In this document: positions 36,454-45,656 of the stretch, one piece after another
Layout of the letters: every line of letters starts with the position of its first letter
How positions within the stretch are numbered: position 1 is the first letter of the stretch
Source: Neisseriaceae bacterium
Lineage (GTDB): Bacteria > Pseudomonadota > Gammaproteobacteria > Burkholderiales > Chromobacteriaceae
Direction of reading: 5' to 3'
Length of the DNA: 64,000 bases
NCBI GenBank assembly: GCA_027489245.1
Contig: JAIYAC010000006.1
Location: forward strand, 310,001-374,000
Notes under the pieces: model-generated
Told to the model about the DNA's origin: nothing
The model's input: the letters and a program-made list of their open reading frames with translations, nothing else
The model's database searches: none
Made by a program: the position numbers and the translations under genes

Positions 36454-37581
36454 ATGAAAATCAGTAGCAATTTCGACGCAGGCAGCATCGAAGTAGTAGC
36501 CATCAACGGATTTGAAGACATTCAATTGCGCATCCGTAAAGACAATGCCTCGGACTTTGCGCAATGGTTTTACTTCCGGCTGCAAGGTGCGGCATACGAA
36601 ACCTGCCGCATCCGCTTTCTGGATATCCAAAACACCGCCTACCCGAAAGGCTGGGAGGGCTACCAGGCCGTCGCCTCGTACGACCGGGTAAACTGGTTCC
36701 GCGTGCCTACCTACCTGGATGGCGACGAGCTGGTGATCGAGCACGCACCGCTGGCCGGCAGTATCTACTACGCCTATTTCGAGCCCTACTCGCACGAGCA
36801 GCACCTGAACCTGATCGGCATGGCGCAAAGCTCCGGCCTGTGCCAGGTCAGCGACCTGGGTTCAACCGTACAGCAGCGCGACATCAACCTGCTGACCATC
36901 GGCCACGAGGTAGAATCCGACCTGAAAATCTGGATTACCGCTCGCCAGCATCCGGGCGAAACCATGGCCGAATGGTTTGTAGAAGGCTTCCTCACCCGCC
37001 TGCTGGATTCGCAAGACCCCACCTCGCGTGCGCTGCTGGACCGTGCCACTTTCTATGTGGTGCCGAATATGAACCCGGATGGCTCGGTGCTGGGCAACCT
37101 GCGTACCAACGCTGCCGGGGCCAACCTGAACCGCGAATGGCTGAACCCCAGCCTGGAAACCAGCCCGGAAGTCTTCCATGTGCGCAACAAGATGCTGGAA
37201 ACCGGCGTAGACCTGTTCCTGGATATCCACGGTGACGAGGCTATCCCTTATGTATTCGTAGCCGGCACCGAAGGCGTACCCAGCTACAGCCCGCGCATCG
37301 CCGAGCTGGAAGAACAGTTCAAGCAGCAACTGAAAGTGGCCTCGCCAGACTTCCAGGACGAGCATGGCTACGCACGTGACGAGCCGGGTGCGGCCAACCT
37401 GTCCATGGCCACGGCGTGGGTAGGCAACCAGTTCCAGTGCCTGGCGTATACGCTGGAAATGCCGTTCAAGGACAACGACAACCTGCCGGACGACGATACC
37501 GGCTGGAACGGCCAGCGCAGCTTGCGCCTCGGCGAGGCGACACTCAGCGCCATTTATGGCGTACTCAAGACCATACGCTAA
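36454..37581 (+). CDS. M14 family cytosolic-type carboxypeptidase
   Basis: A zinc carboxypeptidase of the CCP/AGTPBP type (M14 subfamily found also in Burkholderia and Pseudomonas), 375 aa, no signal peptide. The N-terminal beta domain (about 1-120) has DASDFAQWFYF-like and WFRVPTYLDGD segments. The catalytic domain has zinc ligands in ARQHPGETMAEW (His-x-x-Glu) and DIHGDE (His), substrate-binding Asn/Arg in GANLNREWLNP, and catalytic Glu in YTLEMPFKDN. The natural substrate of bacterial members is not established. The ATG at 36454 is chosen from the conserved start MKISSNFDAGSIE. An exact dispersed word is at 37389. Confidence 0.9.
   Translation: MKISSNFDAGSIEVVAINGFEDIQLRIRKDNASDFAQWFYFRLQGAAYETCRIRFLDIQNTAYPKGWEGYQAVASYDRVNWFRVPTYLDGDELVIEHAPLAGSIYYAYFEPYSHEQHLNLIGMAQSSGLCQVSDLGSTVQQRDINLLTIGHEVESDLKIWITARQHPGETMAEWFVEGFLTRLLDSQDPTSRALLDRATFYVVPNMNPDGSVLGNLRTNAAGANLNREWLNPSLETSPEVFHVRNKMLETGVDLFLDIHGDEAIPYVFVAGTEGVPSYSPRIAELEEQFKQQLKVASPDFQDEHGYARDEPGAANLSMATAWVGNQFQCLAYTLEMPFKDNDNLPDDDTGWNGQRSLRLGEATLSAIYGVLKTIR
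37389..37400 (+). repeat. Dispersed 12-mer, exact copy
   Basis: Exact copy near the 3' end of the M14 carboxypeptidase gene, read as Ala-Ala-Asn-Leu. Confidence 0.9.
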
Positions 37582-37595
37582 ACAGCATGCACATG

Positions 37596-37623
37596 AAAAA
37601 AGCCGCTTGAAGCGGCTTTTTTT
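37596..37623. terminator. Bidirectional terminator
   Basis: An 11-bp stem (37596-37606 with 37612-37622) flanked by A- and T-runs, between the converging carboxypeptidase and PilZ-like genes. Confidence 0.9.
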
Positions 37624-37635
37624 ACAGCACATTTC

Positions 37636-39309
37636 TTATGCAATCGTCTTGATCAGCTCAATCTCGGCCTGGCACCATTCGGTTCCCTTTTCCACCACCC
37701 GCCCCAGGCTAATCAGGAACACCTTGCCCCGCGCAACCATCTGGTATTGCTTGCCCATAGCGTAGGTGCCAATGGATATCAGGACGGTATTCAGCTTTTT
37801 GCCTTCGCGCAGCAAGGGGACAAACAAAGCGATCTCGCCCTGGTTCCACACCATGTCACCTGGTGTAGCCGGGTCGACCGAGCGCCCCTCTTCATGGCGT
37901 AAAGCCGCTGCAACGGGCCGGTTAGTGAGAATATGCACGCCAAGATACAGTTTGTCCTGCCCCGGGCGCTGTAAACGACGCACCACCCCTAGCGACCAAT
38001 CACTGTCACCAGGCTGGCGAAAACCCAGCAACGTACCCAGCGCCACCCACTCATTGCCTTGAGCAGGCAAGCTCAGACCTAAACCGGTTTCACTGCGGTT
38101 GTCGACATCCCAGAACGGAAACTGCTCTTTTTGCTGCAGCAAAGGCGCCACTTGCCGTTCGCGCCGGCGGCTGGTGACAAACCCATAAATACGCACCTCA
38201 TCAGCCGTATCGAAATTATCGTCACTCCCCCCCGTACGGCGCGTATCGTCGCGGGCCTTTTCTTCCTGTTCACGTACCAGCTTATGCAGCTGCGCAAAGC
38301 GCTGCGCCACTTCTATCTGCTGGCTGTCGACACGCACGCGCTGTGCACGCTCGTATAGGTGGGGCCTCACCGACCACTCGCGACACAGGTAGCGCAGCAG
38401 ACCGGCATCCACCCCCGCCGTCATGATGGTTTTCAGCTCTGAGGGGACCGAGCCGGACTCGAACACCGATACCCAGCTGGTCAGCTGATCGATCAGGTCT
38501 GCCGTGCTCCACACCCTGACATTGCCCTTTGGCAAGGCATCACGCAGCCGGGAAGGTGGCTGGCCGATCGACAGGTTTACCATGAAACTGGCCTGCCCTT
38601 CGTAATCCTGCCCCAATGCCATATGCCGGGAAGTCAGCAAAGAAAGCTGGTAAGCAAAGCGGATCTGGCGGATGGTCAGATTGCCACTGGTCAGCGTGGA
38701 GACCATCAGCAGTGACAAATACAAGTCATGGATGGTGGTAGAGCGCTCTTCGCCGAACAGCTGCACGGGCACCGCATCGATATGATGCTGCTCGGCATAG
38801 GCAAACAGCTGGTTGGCGTTGCGCCAGAACATCTCGTCGGGCAGAAAGTGCCGGTAGTATTGCCACAGGGCAAACTCGGTAAGGTAATGCATCATGCGCG
38901 CGATCACCACCGGCAGCATGATACGCACCGCAGCGGCGGAGCTGTCATCCGGGTCAAAGCCCATAAAGCGCTGGTAAGCCGCCAGGATCTGCCGACCGTA
39001 ACCCAGTATTTGCGCACGCAGCTGGGCCTCCAGTGCCTTGGGCATGCGTGTGTTGAGCAAATACTGCTCGCACAGCTGCTGGTGCTGCACAGAAATCAGC
39101 CTGTCCAGCTCCAGTACCGCCTCGAGTGCTTCCGGGCTGTAGTTTTCGCTTTGGGCGTTGAACTGCATCAGCAGCTCGCTTACCTTTGCGTGAGCTACCG
39201 GGCCAGTTTCACGCGCCAGCGGGGCATACCACTCGGTGATCAGTTTGACCGAGTCGAGTGGATGCGAGGCTTTTTTGCTGCCAAAAGAGAAGAAATCAAG
39301 CTTGACCAT
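37636..39309 (-). CDS. Large helical protein with C-terminal PilZ-like motif
   Basis: A 557-aa protein I do not recognise by name. Residues ~1-380 are mostly helical, soluble and without known motifs. Near residue 395 comes RRRER, then 22 residues later DVDNRSETGLGL. Together these give the R-x-x-x-R and (D/N)-x-S-x-x-G elements of PilZ cyclic-di-GMP receptors, followed by beta-rich sequence (VALGTLLGFRQPGDSDWSLGVVRRLQR, LYLGVHIL). It is therefore a candidate c-di-GMP effector (inference). The start at 39309 gives MVKLDFFSFGSKK; upstream in-frame codons overlap the H-NS-like terminator and are not used. Confidence 0.75.
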   Translation of the reverse strand: MVKLDFFSFGSKKASHPLDSVKLITEWYAPLARETGPVAHAKVSELLMQFNAQSENYSPEALEAVLELDRLISVQHQQLCEQYLLNTRMPKALEAQLRAQILGYGRQILAAYQRFMGFDPDDSSAAAVRIMLPVVIARMMHYLTEFALWQYYRHFLPDEMFWRNANQLFAYAEQHHIDAVPVQLFGEERSTTIHDLYLSLLMVSTLTSGNLTIRQIRFAYQLSLLTSRHMALGQDYEGQASFMVNLSIGQPPSRLRDALPKGNVRVWSTADLIDQLTSWVSVFESGSVPSELKTIMTAGVDAGLLRYLCREWSVRPHLYERAQRVRVDSQQIEVAQRFAQLHKLVREQEEKARDDTRRTGGSDDNFDTADEVRIYGFVTSRRRERQVAPLLQQKEQFPFWDVDNRSETGLGLSLPAQGNEWVALGTLLGFRQPGDSDWSLGVVRRLQRPGQDKLYLGVHILTNRPVAAALRHEEGRSVDPATPGDMVWNQGEIALFVPLLREGKKLNTVLISIGTYAMGKQYQMVARGKVFLISLGRVVEKGTEWCQAEIELIKTIA

Positions 39310-39392
39310 GGGTTGAGCACACCAGCTTATACTAACAGTGCCAGACAGCTGCACGGGATTCAATACAACGAGTATACGCGATGAACCCGCTG

Positions 39393-39429
39393 CAAAAAAC
39401 AAAACGCCATGTAGATACATGGCGTTTTG
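39393..39429 (-). terminator. Terminator of the H-NS-like gene
   Basis: A 14-bp stem (39400-39413 with 39416-39429); on the minus strand followed by TTTTTT. Confidence 0.85.
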
Positions 39430-39447
39430 TCTGGTGATACAACAGCC

Positions 39448-39780
39448 TTACTTGATTTGCAGGGCGTCCAGCTCGCGACCGGAATCAATCCATGCCACTA
39501 CCCAAAGCGGCTTGCGGCCACGGCCAGTCCACGACAGGCTGGCATCATCCGGGTGGCGGTATTTGGCTTCTACCGGTTTACGGCTACCAGCAGCCGGTGC
39601 AGAGCCCAGCTTGGCAGATTTGCTGGCGATATCTTCGATATCCAGGCCATGGGTACGAATCAGCTCCAGTACTTGCTTGGCAGCTTTGGCTTTTTCTTCG
39701 CTTTCGCGGCGACGAATTTCAGCATCAACATCGGCGCGCAGTTGCAGCAGTTCTGCAAAATCAACAGTAGACAGTTCCAT
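39448..39780 (-). CDS. H-NS family nucleoid-associated protein
   Basis: A 110-aa DNA-binding protein of the H-NS histone-like family. The N-terminal half is an oligomerising coiled coil (LLQLRADVDAEIRRRESEEKAKAAKQVLELIRTHG). The C-terminal half has the DNA-binding motif YRHPDDASLSWTGRGRKPLWVVAW (about residues 74-97), with the TGRGRKP AT-hook-like core. The family silences AT-rich DNA, including acquired genes. The ATG follows AAGGGGAG by 6 bases. A candidate promoter and an AT-rich leader lie upstream, as is common for autoregulated hns genes. Confidence 0.92.
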   Translation of the reverse strand: MELSTVDFAELLQLRADVDAEIRRRESEEKAKAAKQVLELIRTHGLDIEDIASKSAKLGSAPAAGSRKPVEAKYRHPDDASLSWTGRGRKPLWVVAWIDSGRELDALQIK

Positions 39781-39817
39781 TTACAACTCCCCTTATGAGC
39801 AATATTAAACTTTAACT

Positions 39818-39846
39818 AAGTTAGTCACACTGATAACTTTAGTCAA
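39818..39846 (-). promoter_or_regulatory. Candidate promoter of the H-NS-like gene
   Basis: On the minus strand TTGACT (39841-39846), a 17-base spacer, then TAACTT (39818-39823), about 40 bp before the ATG. The -10 is weak; the -35 and spacing are good. Confidence 0.45.
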
Positions 39847-39875
39847 GTCTATATTGCATAATCAAGCCATTACAA

Positions 39876-40862
39876 TCAATCAGCATCAGGAAGAATATAA
39901 GGCAATGCCTGCTTTTCAATTACTGCCTGTGGATTATCCTGCAACATTGGCCGCCCTTCCCACGCACTATGCTGTACCACCAGCAAGCATGCTACGCTGC
40001 CATCCACCATTTCCGCCGCCAGTACAACACGGCCAATAACCTGGTCACCGGTTGATTCGGCAATAATGGCGGCACCTTCTTTTACACTGGCCCCGCGCAC
40101 ATTGGCGCGGTAAAGCCTGCGCTTCACTTTACCCAGATATTGCGTACGGGCCACGATTTCCTGGCCGGGGTAGCAACCTTTTTTGAAGTTGATACCACCC
40201 AGCAATTCCAGGTTCAGCATCTGCGGTACAAACTCTTCAAATGTTGCCAGAGAAACCCAGCCCAGGCCGGCACGAATAAACAGGTAATCAGCGGCAGCGC
40301 TGCCCACTGCCTGCAGGCCTTGCTGCCAGGTATTGGCCTGCACCTGGCGCGCCAGGCGCAGCGTCAGGCCAAAGCCGATAGACAGCACCAGACCCTCTTC
40401 CCCGGCAGAAATCAGCTGTGGCTGCTGTGCCTGGGCGTCCTGCACCAGCCAGAGTGCATAGTGCTCGCTTACTGCGTCGATTTTTACCTTGGCACGCAAA
40501 ATAAACATGCTGAGGCGGCGGCGGAATGCGTCGGCAATATCCTTGCGCAGCAGCAAATAATACTGGCCATCCACCCCTGCCAGGATAAAGCTGGCCTGCA
40601 TGCGGCCTTTAGCGGTGGAATAGCTGCCCAATGTCACGCCACCAGCAGCAACCGCCGCCACATCGCATGAAAACTGCCCCTGCAGAAAGGTGGTCGCATC
40701 ATCACCGTGGATATGCAACAAGGCAAACTTAGTCAGCAATGAATAAGCCTGGCCGGCTTCCACTGCGGCCAACTGCTGTGCATAGCCCGGCAATTTCAGC
40801 TCGTCATTTTCGGTGATTTCACCCTGATTCTCTACCAACCATTGCGCTATTAGCTGCTGCAT
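39876..40862 (-). CDS. ygfZ: Folate-binding protein YgfZ (iron-sulfur cluster maintenance)
   Basis: A GcvT-fold protein that helps assembly or repair of Fe-S clusters with tetrahydrofolate. The 328-aa product contains LLHIHGDDATTFLQGQFSCDV, the GLGWVS region and the family hallmark KKGCYPGQEIVARTQYLGKVKRRLYR (K-x-C-Y-x-G-Q-E, about residue 232). The ATG at 40862 follows GAGG by 7 bases; the frame is open 47 codons more but without conservation. Divergent from the EamA permease. Confidence 0.93.
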   Translation of the reverse strand: MQQLIAQWLVENQGEITENDELKLPGYAQQLAAVEAGQAYSLLTKFALLHIHGDDATTFLQGQFSCDVAAVAAGGVTLGSYSTAKGRMQASFILAGVDGQYYLLLRKDIADAFRRRLSMFILRAKVKIDAVSEHYALWLVQDAQAQQPQLISAGEEGLVLSIGFGLTLRLARQVQANTWQQGLQAVGSAAADYLFIRAGLGWVSLATFEEFVPQMLNLELLGGINFKKGCYPGQEIVARTQYLGKVKRRLYRANVRGASVKEGAAIIAESTGDQVIGRVVLAAEMVDGSVACLLVVQHSAWEGRPMLQDNPQAVIEKQALPYILPDAD

Positions 40863-40957
40863 TGCACACCTCAATAAACATTGATCTAAGCAGGCACAGC
40901 ATTCAGAATGCCCGAACACTGTTGCCCCAAACGAATAAAAAAACCTGTCACGCCACC

Positions 40958-41818
40958 ATGCCACACACACACAAACCAGCAATACACCCGCTTGTCTATG
41001 CACTCATGGCCATTTTACTGTGGTCATCACTGGCTAGCCTGGGCACTTTCACCCAACGACTACCGCCATTTCTGGTAACTGCCATTGCACTGGCCGTAGG
41101 CTCACTGCTCAGTATCCGGCATATTGCCCAATGGCGCGTCCCTCTCAAAACCTTTGCCACAGGTGTAGCCGGCATTTTTGGCTACCATTGCCTGCTATTT
41201 ACTGCTTTTCGCACAGCCCCCGCGCTGGAAGCCAATTTGCTGAATTACCTGTGGCCCTTATTGATTGTGCTACTTAGCCCCGTTTTCAAGCTGGGCACGC
41301 TACGTTGGCCGCATATTGCCGCCTCGCTATGCGGTTTTGCCGGTGCCGCCTTGATTGTGACCAAAGGCCAGCTACACCTGCCAGCGGTATTGCCCGCGGG
41401 GTTTCTGTTTGCCATCGCCGCCGCCTTTACCTGGGCCTGCTACAGCCTGCAAACCCGCAAGCTGCCAGCCTTTCCCAATGCGGCAGTGGGCGGTTTCTGC
41501 CTGGCATCGGCGCTACTGGCCGGGCTATGCCATCTGGCCTTCGAGCCCGCGATTGTGCCTGACAACCGGGAATGGCTAGCACTGCTGGCCATGGGTATCG
41601 GGCCACTGGGGCTGTCGTTCTTTTTCTGGAATATCGCCATGAAATCGGCAGACCCGCGCCAGGTAGGCGCTGTGTCCTACCTTACCCCCCTGCTCTCCAC
41701 CATGATGCTGGCAGCCACCGGCTTGGGCACCCTGAACAGCACCAGCTGGATGGCCGCCGGACTGATTCTGGGCGGCGCCATCATGGGTAGCCTGGCAGGG
41801 CGCGCAGAACAGGCGTAA
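40958..41818 (+). CDS. EamA/DMT family permease
   Basis: An inner-membrane transporter of the drug/metabolite superfamily, 286 aa with about ten hydrophobic segments (from VYALMAILLWSSLASLG to LILGGAIMGSLAG). Two EamA repeats are visible; conserved features are the early Trp (LLWSS), PALEANLLNYLWPLLIVLLSP and SYLTPLLSTMMLA. The substrate cannot be told; relatives export amino acids or metabolites. The frame begins 32 codons upstream with a TTG, but MPHTHKPAIHP (ATG 40958) is the sensible start. It is followed by a GC-rich hairpin. Confidence 0.88.
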   Translation: MPHTHKPAIHPLVYALMAILLWSSLASLGTFTQRLPPFLVTAIALAVGSLLSIRHIAQWRVPLKTFATGVAGIFGYHCLLFTAFRTAPALEANLLNYLWPLLIVLLSPVFKLGTLRWPHIAASLCGFAGAALIVTKGQLHLPAVLPAGFLFAIAAAFTWACYSLQTRKLPAFPNAAVGGFCLASALLAGLCHLAFEPAIVPDNREWLALLAMGIGPLGLSFFFWNIAMKSADPRQVGAVSYLTPLLSTMMLAATGLGTLNSTSWMAAGLILGGAIMGSLAGRAEQA

Positions 41819-41826
41819 AGCAAGCG

Positions 41827-41864
41827 CACCCAGCCTGCAGCACACACGGTGCACAGGCTGGGTG
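41827..41864. terminator. Hairpin between converging genes
   Basis: An 11-bp perfect stem (41827-41837 with 41854-41864) and 16-base loop, without a T-run on either side; weak evidence for termination. Confidence 0.4.
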
Positions 41865-41915
41865 GCAGGCATTCTAACGAGGCTTGTACAACAGAAACAC
41901 CAGCAAAGTGCAGGG

Positions 41916-42362
41916 TTATTTCATACTGCGGCGGTAGACACGCTGGGCACCCCGCACAGCATTAAGCGGCGCGGTACTCAGCTGGGTAGAAGCAAAATGG
42001 TGTATCTGGCGCGAGGCACGGCTCGCGATCATACAGCCTGACAAACCTGCGTCCAGCGGCATGAAACAGGGCGCCAGGGCACGCGGGGTTTTATCCAGGT
42101 AGTGCAGCCATTGTTTCTGCTGCGAGCCAACCCAGCGCTCGCCCAGCACCAGCAGCTCGTGATTGATGTCTGCAGAAACCTGCATCATGGCGGCGCCAGA
42201 CTGCAGGGTGTCTTCCAGACGCTGGTTGATCTGCTGGGGGTTAAAGGGCACGTCGCCCAGAGCACGCGGGTAGAAGTGGCGCAGATAATCTGCCTGGGCC
42301 GCCATCCAGCGCTGCTGTGCCCGCTGGCATACATCCAGATACTGCTGCAATACCTTGACCAT
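41916..42362 (-). CDS. Hypothetical protein, 148 aa
   Basis: Not recognised. A helical, Gln/Arg-rich cytoplasmic protein without membrane segments (MVKVLQQYLDVCQRAQQRWMAAQADYLRHFYPRALGDVPFNPQQINQRLEDTLQSG). The pattern of long amphipathic helices recalls phasins, but no motif proves it. GGAG stands 5 bases before the ATG. It lies 27 bp after the LysR-type regulator and is probably cotranscribed with it, converging on the EamA gene. The gene seems real from its ribosome site and coding-like base use. Confidence 0.7.
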   Translation of the reverse strand: MVKVLQQYLDVCQRAQQRWMAAQADYLRHFYPRALGDVPFNPQQINQRLEDTLQSGAAMMQVSADINHELLVLGERWVGSQQKQWLHYLDKTPRALAPCFMPLDAGLSGCMIASRASRQIHHFASTQLSTAPLNAVRGAQRVYRRSMK

Positions 42363-42389
42363 ATCGACTCCTGCCTGGGATTAACCCTG

Positions 42390-43271
42390 TCAATGCAGCT
42401 GCCACACGGCAGACAGCTCGCCTACCAGCACAGACAACACCGGGTCTGCGGCTTTGTCTGCTGAAAACACAAACTGCAATTCGGCACTCTTGACGATGTC
42501 CGGCACCACTTCCAGCAAGCCAAGGGCGGCGGCTTGCTGGGCATCCTGCTCGCGAATCAGCGACAAGCCCACACCGGCCTTGACCAGCTCTATGGCAGTA
42601 AAGAGGTTATCGCACTCGGATACTTTTTTCGGGGAAATATTCAGCTCGCGCCACAGCTCGCTGACAATTTTGGACAAACTGGAAAACTGCGAAATACCCA
42701 CCCAAGGCAGGCGACCCAGCTCTTTGGGGTTGGCCGCATTGATGCGGGCAAGCCAGCCTGGCGGGGCCACGATACGCAAAGGCAGGTGGTCCAGCAACAC
42801 GGTGTGTACGTTGGCATAAGGGTTTTTGCCCAGATAAAAACCACCATCCAGCTCTTTCTTGCGCACCGCATTCAGCACATCGCCCGTTACCCCCTGGTGC
42901 AGACAGACTTCCAGCAAGGGATAGCGCTCGGCCATGCGCGCCACCAGCTCGCCCACCCGCAAGATATCCGGGGTCAGGGTAATACCCAGCTGCGCACGGC
43001 CACTGAGCTGGCCCTTGAGCCCGCGCGCGTGGTTCAGCAGCTGGCGGGCAGCCGCCAGAATGTCTTGCGCCTGAGGCAACAGCTCCTGCCCGGCTAGCGT
43101 CAGCACCACGCCACCGGCGGTGCGCTCGAACAAGGGCATGCCGACTTCTTCTTCAATTGCCTTGATCTGCGCCGTGACTGCCGGCTGGGACAAATGCAAG
43201 ACCTCAGCGGCCTGTGTCAGGTGGCCTTGCTGCGCCACCGTCACAAAGGTCCTCAGCTGATAGATTTCCAT
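42390..43271 (-). CDS. LysR family transcriptional regulator
   Basis: A 293-aa regulator with the N-terminal winged helix MEIYQLRTFVTVAQQGHLTQAAEVLHLSQPAVTAQIKAIEEEVGMPLFERTAGGVVLT (residues 1-58), the LysR signature, and a C-terminal periplasmic-binding-like effector domain. It is divergent from the acetate operon yjcH-actP-acs, a common arrangement when the regulator controls its neighbour; the effector is unknown. The ATG at 43271 gives the standard start. The 13 codons upstream in frame are not conserved. Confidence 0.9.
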   Translation of the reverse strand: MEIYQLRTFVTVAQQGHLTQAAEVLHLSQPAVTAQIKAIEEEVGMPLFERTAGGVVLTLAGQELLPQAQDILAAARQLLNHARGLKGQLSGRAQLGITLTPDILRVGELVARMAERYPLLEVCLHQGVTGDVLNAVRKKELDGGFYLGKNPYANVHTVLLDHLPLRIVAPPGWLARINAANPKELGRLPWVGISQFSSLSKIVSELWRELNISPKKVSECDNLFTAIELVKAGVGLSLIREQDAQQAAALGLLEVVPDIVKSAELQFVFSADKAADPVLSVLVGELSAVWQLH

Positions 43272-43597
43272 CCCTGTACTGCCCTCTAGATTAGCTTGCG
43301 CGCCAGGCACACAGGGCGCCTGCTCATTTCGATAAGTTAGTGGTCATTCTGTACAAGCCCCTGCAGCACGACAAGGGCTGTGTCACAAAAAGACGCATCA
43401 GATTCGCTTATGTCATGCATCAATAAAGCAAATGCTCGACTGCAACGCACTGTAAATAATGATGTTTTTTGCGGGCAAATGCCAAACCTTATCCGCCACA
43501 TCAAAAAAAACGATTAGCAGCAGCCTGCACCAAAGTCGTAATTTCCCTTCAGCGATTACTGTTTTTCCGCAGTTCGCGACAAACAAAGGAGGAAACA
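43272..43597. other. Divergent intergenic region LysR / yjcH
   Basis: 326 bp without a gene. It has AT-rich stretches (43381-43520). An imperfect dyad, GCTTAT-N11-ATAAAGC (43406-43429), resembles a LysR box in layout. No -35/-10 pair is convincing. A perfect AAAGGAGG ribosome site ends the region before yjcH. Confidence 0.5.
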
Positions 43598-43906
43598 ATG
43601 AACGAGGACATCCTGAAACGGGTGCAAGCCAATCCGAAGTTCGCAGAACTGGTCCAGAAGAGATCCAGCCTCGGATGGCTGCTCAGCATCGTCATGCTGG
43701 CAATTTACTATGGCTTCATCCTGGTACTTGCCTTCTCGCCGGCCACATTGGGCGCGTCGCTGTCTGGCGGCGTCACAACTGTGGGTATCCCGGTGGGTAT
43801 CTTCATCATCGTGTCGGCGTTTGTTTTGACCGGCATCTATGTTCGCAAAGCCAACACCGAGTTTGATCAGCTCAATCAGCAGATTGTCGAGGAGGCAAAA
43901 AAATGA
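43598..43906 (+). CDS. yjcH: DUF485 inner-membrane protein YjcH
   Basis: A 102-aa membrane protein with two hydrophobic segments ([22 protein letters not shown] and [19 protein letters not shown]) and the DUF485 pattern [16 protein letters not shown]. It is nearly always found just before actP, as here. Its role is not established; an accessory function in acetate transport is assumed from context. The ATG follows AAAGGAGG by 7 bases, and its stop overlaps the actP start by 4 bases. Confidence 0.93.
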   Translation: MNEDILKRVQANPKFAELVQKRSSLGWLLSIVMLAIYYGFILVLAFSPATLGASLSGGVTTVGIPVGIFIIVSAFVLTGIYVRKANTEFDQLNQQIVEEAKK

Positions 43907-45588
43907 AAAGCTGGATGAAATCCGCCGCACTCGCCTCGCTGTGCCTGCTACCGGCTTTTGCCATGGCAGCAGGTGCGATCGATGGTGAAGTGAAAAAGCA
44001 GGCCACCAACTGGACGGCCATCATCATGTTCCTGTTGTTTGTTTCCGGAACACTCTACATCACCTACTGGGCTGCTCGCCGCACCCAGTCCGCCTCCGAC
44101 TTCTACACCGGCGGTGGTGGCATTACCGGCTTCCAGAACGGCCTGGCCATTGCGGGTGACTACATGTCCGCCGCGTCCTTTCTGGGTATTTCCGCCATGG
44201 TATTCGAGAAGGGCTACGACGGCCTGATCTACTCCATGGGCTTCCTGGTGGGCTGGCCTATCATTCTGTTCCTGGTCGCCGAGCGCCTGCGTAACCTGGG
44301 TAAATTCACCTTTGCCGACGTTGCTTCCTATCGCCTGCAACAGACCCCGGTACGTACCTTTGCCGCTACCGGCACACTGGTTGTGGTAGCGCTGTACCTG
44401 ATTGCACAGATGGTAGGTGCAGGCAAACTGATCCAGCTGCTGTTCGGCCTGGACTACAGCACCGCTGTGATCCTGGTAGGCGTGCTGATGGTGATGTACG
44501 TGATGTTCGGCGGTATGCTGGCCACCACCTGGGTACAGATCATCAAGGCGGTTATCCTGCTGTCCGGTGCCAGCTTCATGGCCTTCATGGTGATGGCGTC
44601 TGTCGGTTTCAGCCCGGAAGCCCTGTTCCAGAAAGCCACCGAAGTACACGCTAAAGGCGTGGCCATCATGTCCCCAGGCAAGGCTGACCCGATCGATTCC
44701 ATCTCGCTGGGTCTGGCGCTGATGTTTGGTACCGCAGGCCTGCCGCACATCCTGATGCGCTTCTTCACCGTGAGCAACGCCAAAGAAGCCCGTAAATCGG
44801 TGTTCTACGCTACCGGCTTCATCGGCTACTTCTACATCCTGACCTTCATCATCGGTTTCGGCGCCATCGTACTGGTACTGAACCAGCCTGCTTTCATGGA
44901 AACCATCGTGAAAGACGGTAAACAAGTGACCCAGCTGCTGGGCGGCAACAACATGGCGGCGATTCACCTGTCGCACGCTGTGGGTGGTGACCTGTTCTAC
45001 GGCTTCATCTCTGCAGTCGCTTTTGCCACCATTCTGGCGGTGGTAGCTGGCCTGACCCTGTCTGGCGCATCGGCGGTATCGCACGACCTGTACGCCTCCG
45101 TCATCAAGAAGGGCAAGGCTAACGAGAAAGACGAAATGCGCGTGTCCAAGCTGACCACGCTAGCGCTGGGTGTCATCGCCATCGTGCTGGGCCTGGTATT
45201 CGAGAAACAGAACATCGCCTTCATGGTGGGCCTGGCCTTCTCGATCGCTGCATCGGCCAACTTCCCGGTACTGTTCCTGTCCATGTTCTGGAAAGGTCTG
45301 ACTACTCGCGGCGCCGTAATCGGTGGTGCCATCGGCCTGGTGTCTGCCGTAGTCATGATCATCCTGGGGCCAGCAGTATGGGTAGATGTCATGGGCCATG
45401 CCAAAGGTTCGGCACCGTTCCCGTACAAAAACCCTGCCCTGTTCTCCATGAGCCTGGCCTTCTTCTTCACCTGGCTGTTCTCCGTACTGGATACCTCCAA
45501 ATCGGCAGCAGAAGAAAAAGCCAAGTTTGACGCACAGTTTGTCCGCTCCATGACCGGTATCGGTGCATCGGGCGCCTCCAAACACTAA
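43903..45588 (+). CDS. actP: Cation/acetate symporter ActP
   Basis: Sodium:solute symporter (SSS family) that takes up acetate and related short acids across the inner membrane. The 561-aa protein begins with a cleavable-looking signal ([22 protein letters not shown]) and has about 13 membrane segments. [44 protein letters not shown] is the ActP hallmark. Coupled to yjcH by an ATGA overlap and followed after 68 bp by acs; the spacer holds a UUCG hairpin. Confidence 0.95.
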   Translation: MKSWMKSAALASLCLLPAFAMAAGAIDGEVKKQATNWTAIIMFLLFVSGTLYITYWAARRTQSASDFYTGGGGITGFQNGLAIAGDYMSAASFLGISAMVFEKGYDGLIYSMGFLVGWPIILFLVAERLRNLGKFTFADVASYRLQQTPVRTFAATGTLVVVALYLIAQMVGAGKLIQLLFGLDYSTAVILVGVLMVMYVMFGGMLATTWVQIIKAVILLSGASFMAFMVMASVGFSPEALFQKATEVHAKGVAIMSPGKADPIDSISLGLALMFGTAGLPHILMRFFTVSNAKEARKSVFYATGFIGYFYILTFIIGFGAIVLVLNQPAFMETIVKDGKQVTQLLGGNNMAAIHLSHAVGGDLFYGFISAVAFATILAVVAGLTLSGASAVSHDLYASVIKKGKANEKDEMRVSKLTTLALGVIAIVLGLVFEKQNIAFMVGLAFSIAASANFPVLFLSMFWKGLTTRGAVIGGAIGLVSAVVMIILGPAVWVDVMGHAKGSAPFPYKNPALFSMSLAFFFTWLFSVLDTSKSAAEEKAKFDAQFVRSMTGIGASGASKH

Positions 45589-45605
45589 GCCCTACCCGTA
45601 GCAAA

Positions 45606-45629
45606 GGCCGCACCGTTCGCGGTGCGGCC
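45606..45629 (+). other. UUCG-loop hairpin between actP and acs
   Basis: A 10-bp perfect GC-rich stem (45606-45615 with 45620-45629) closed by loop TTCG. Its right arm contains the core of the dispersed word (45622-45633, TGCGGCCAACCA). No T-run follows, so it may be an mRNA stabiliser or processing signal that sets actP:acs ratios (inference). Confidence 0.6.
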
Positions 45630-45656
45630 AACCAAAGAGATAATTAAGGAGCCACT

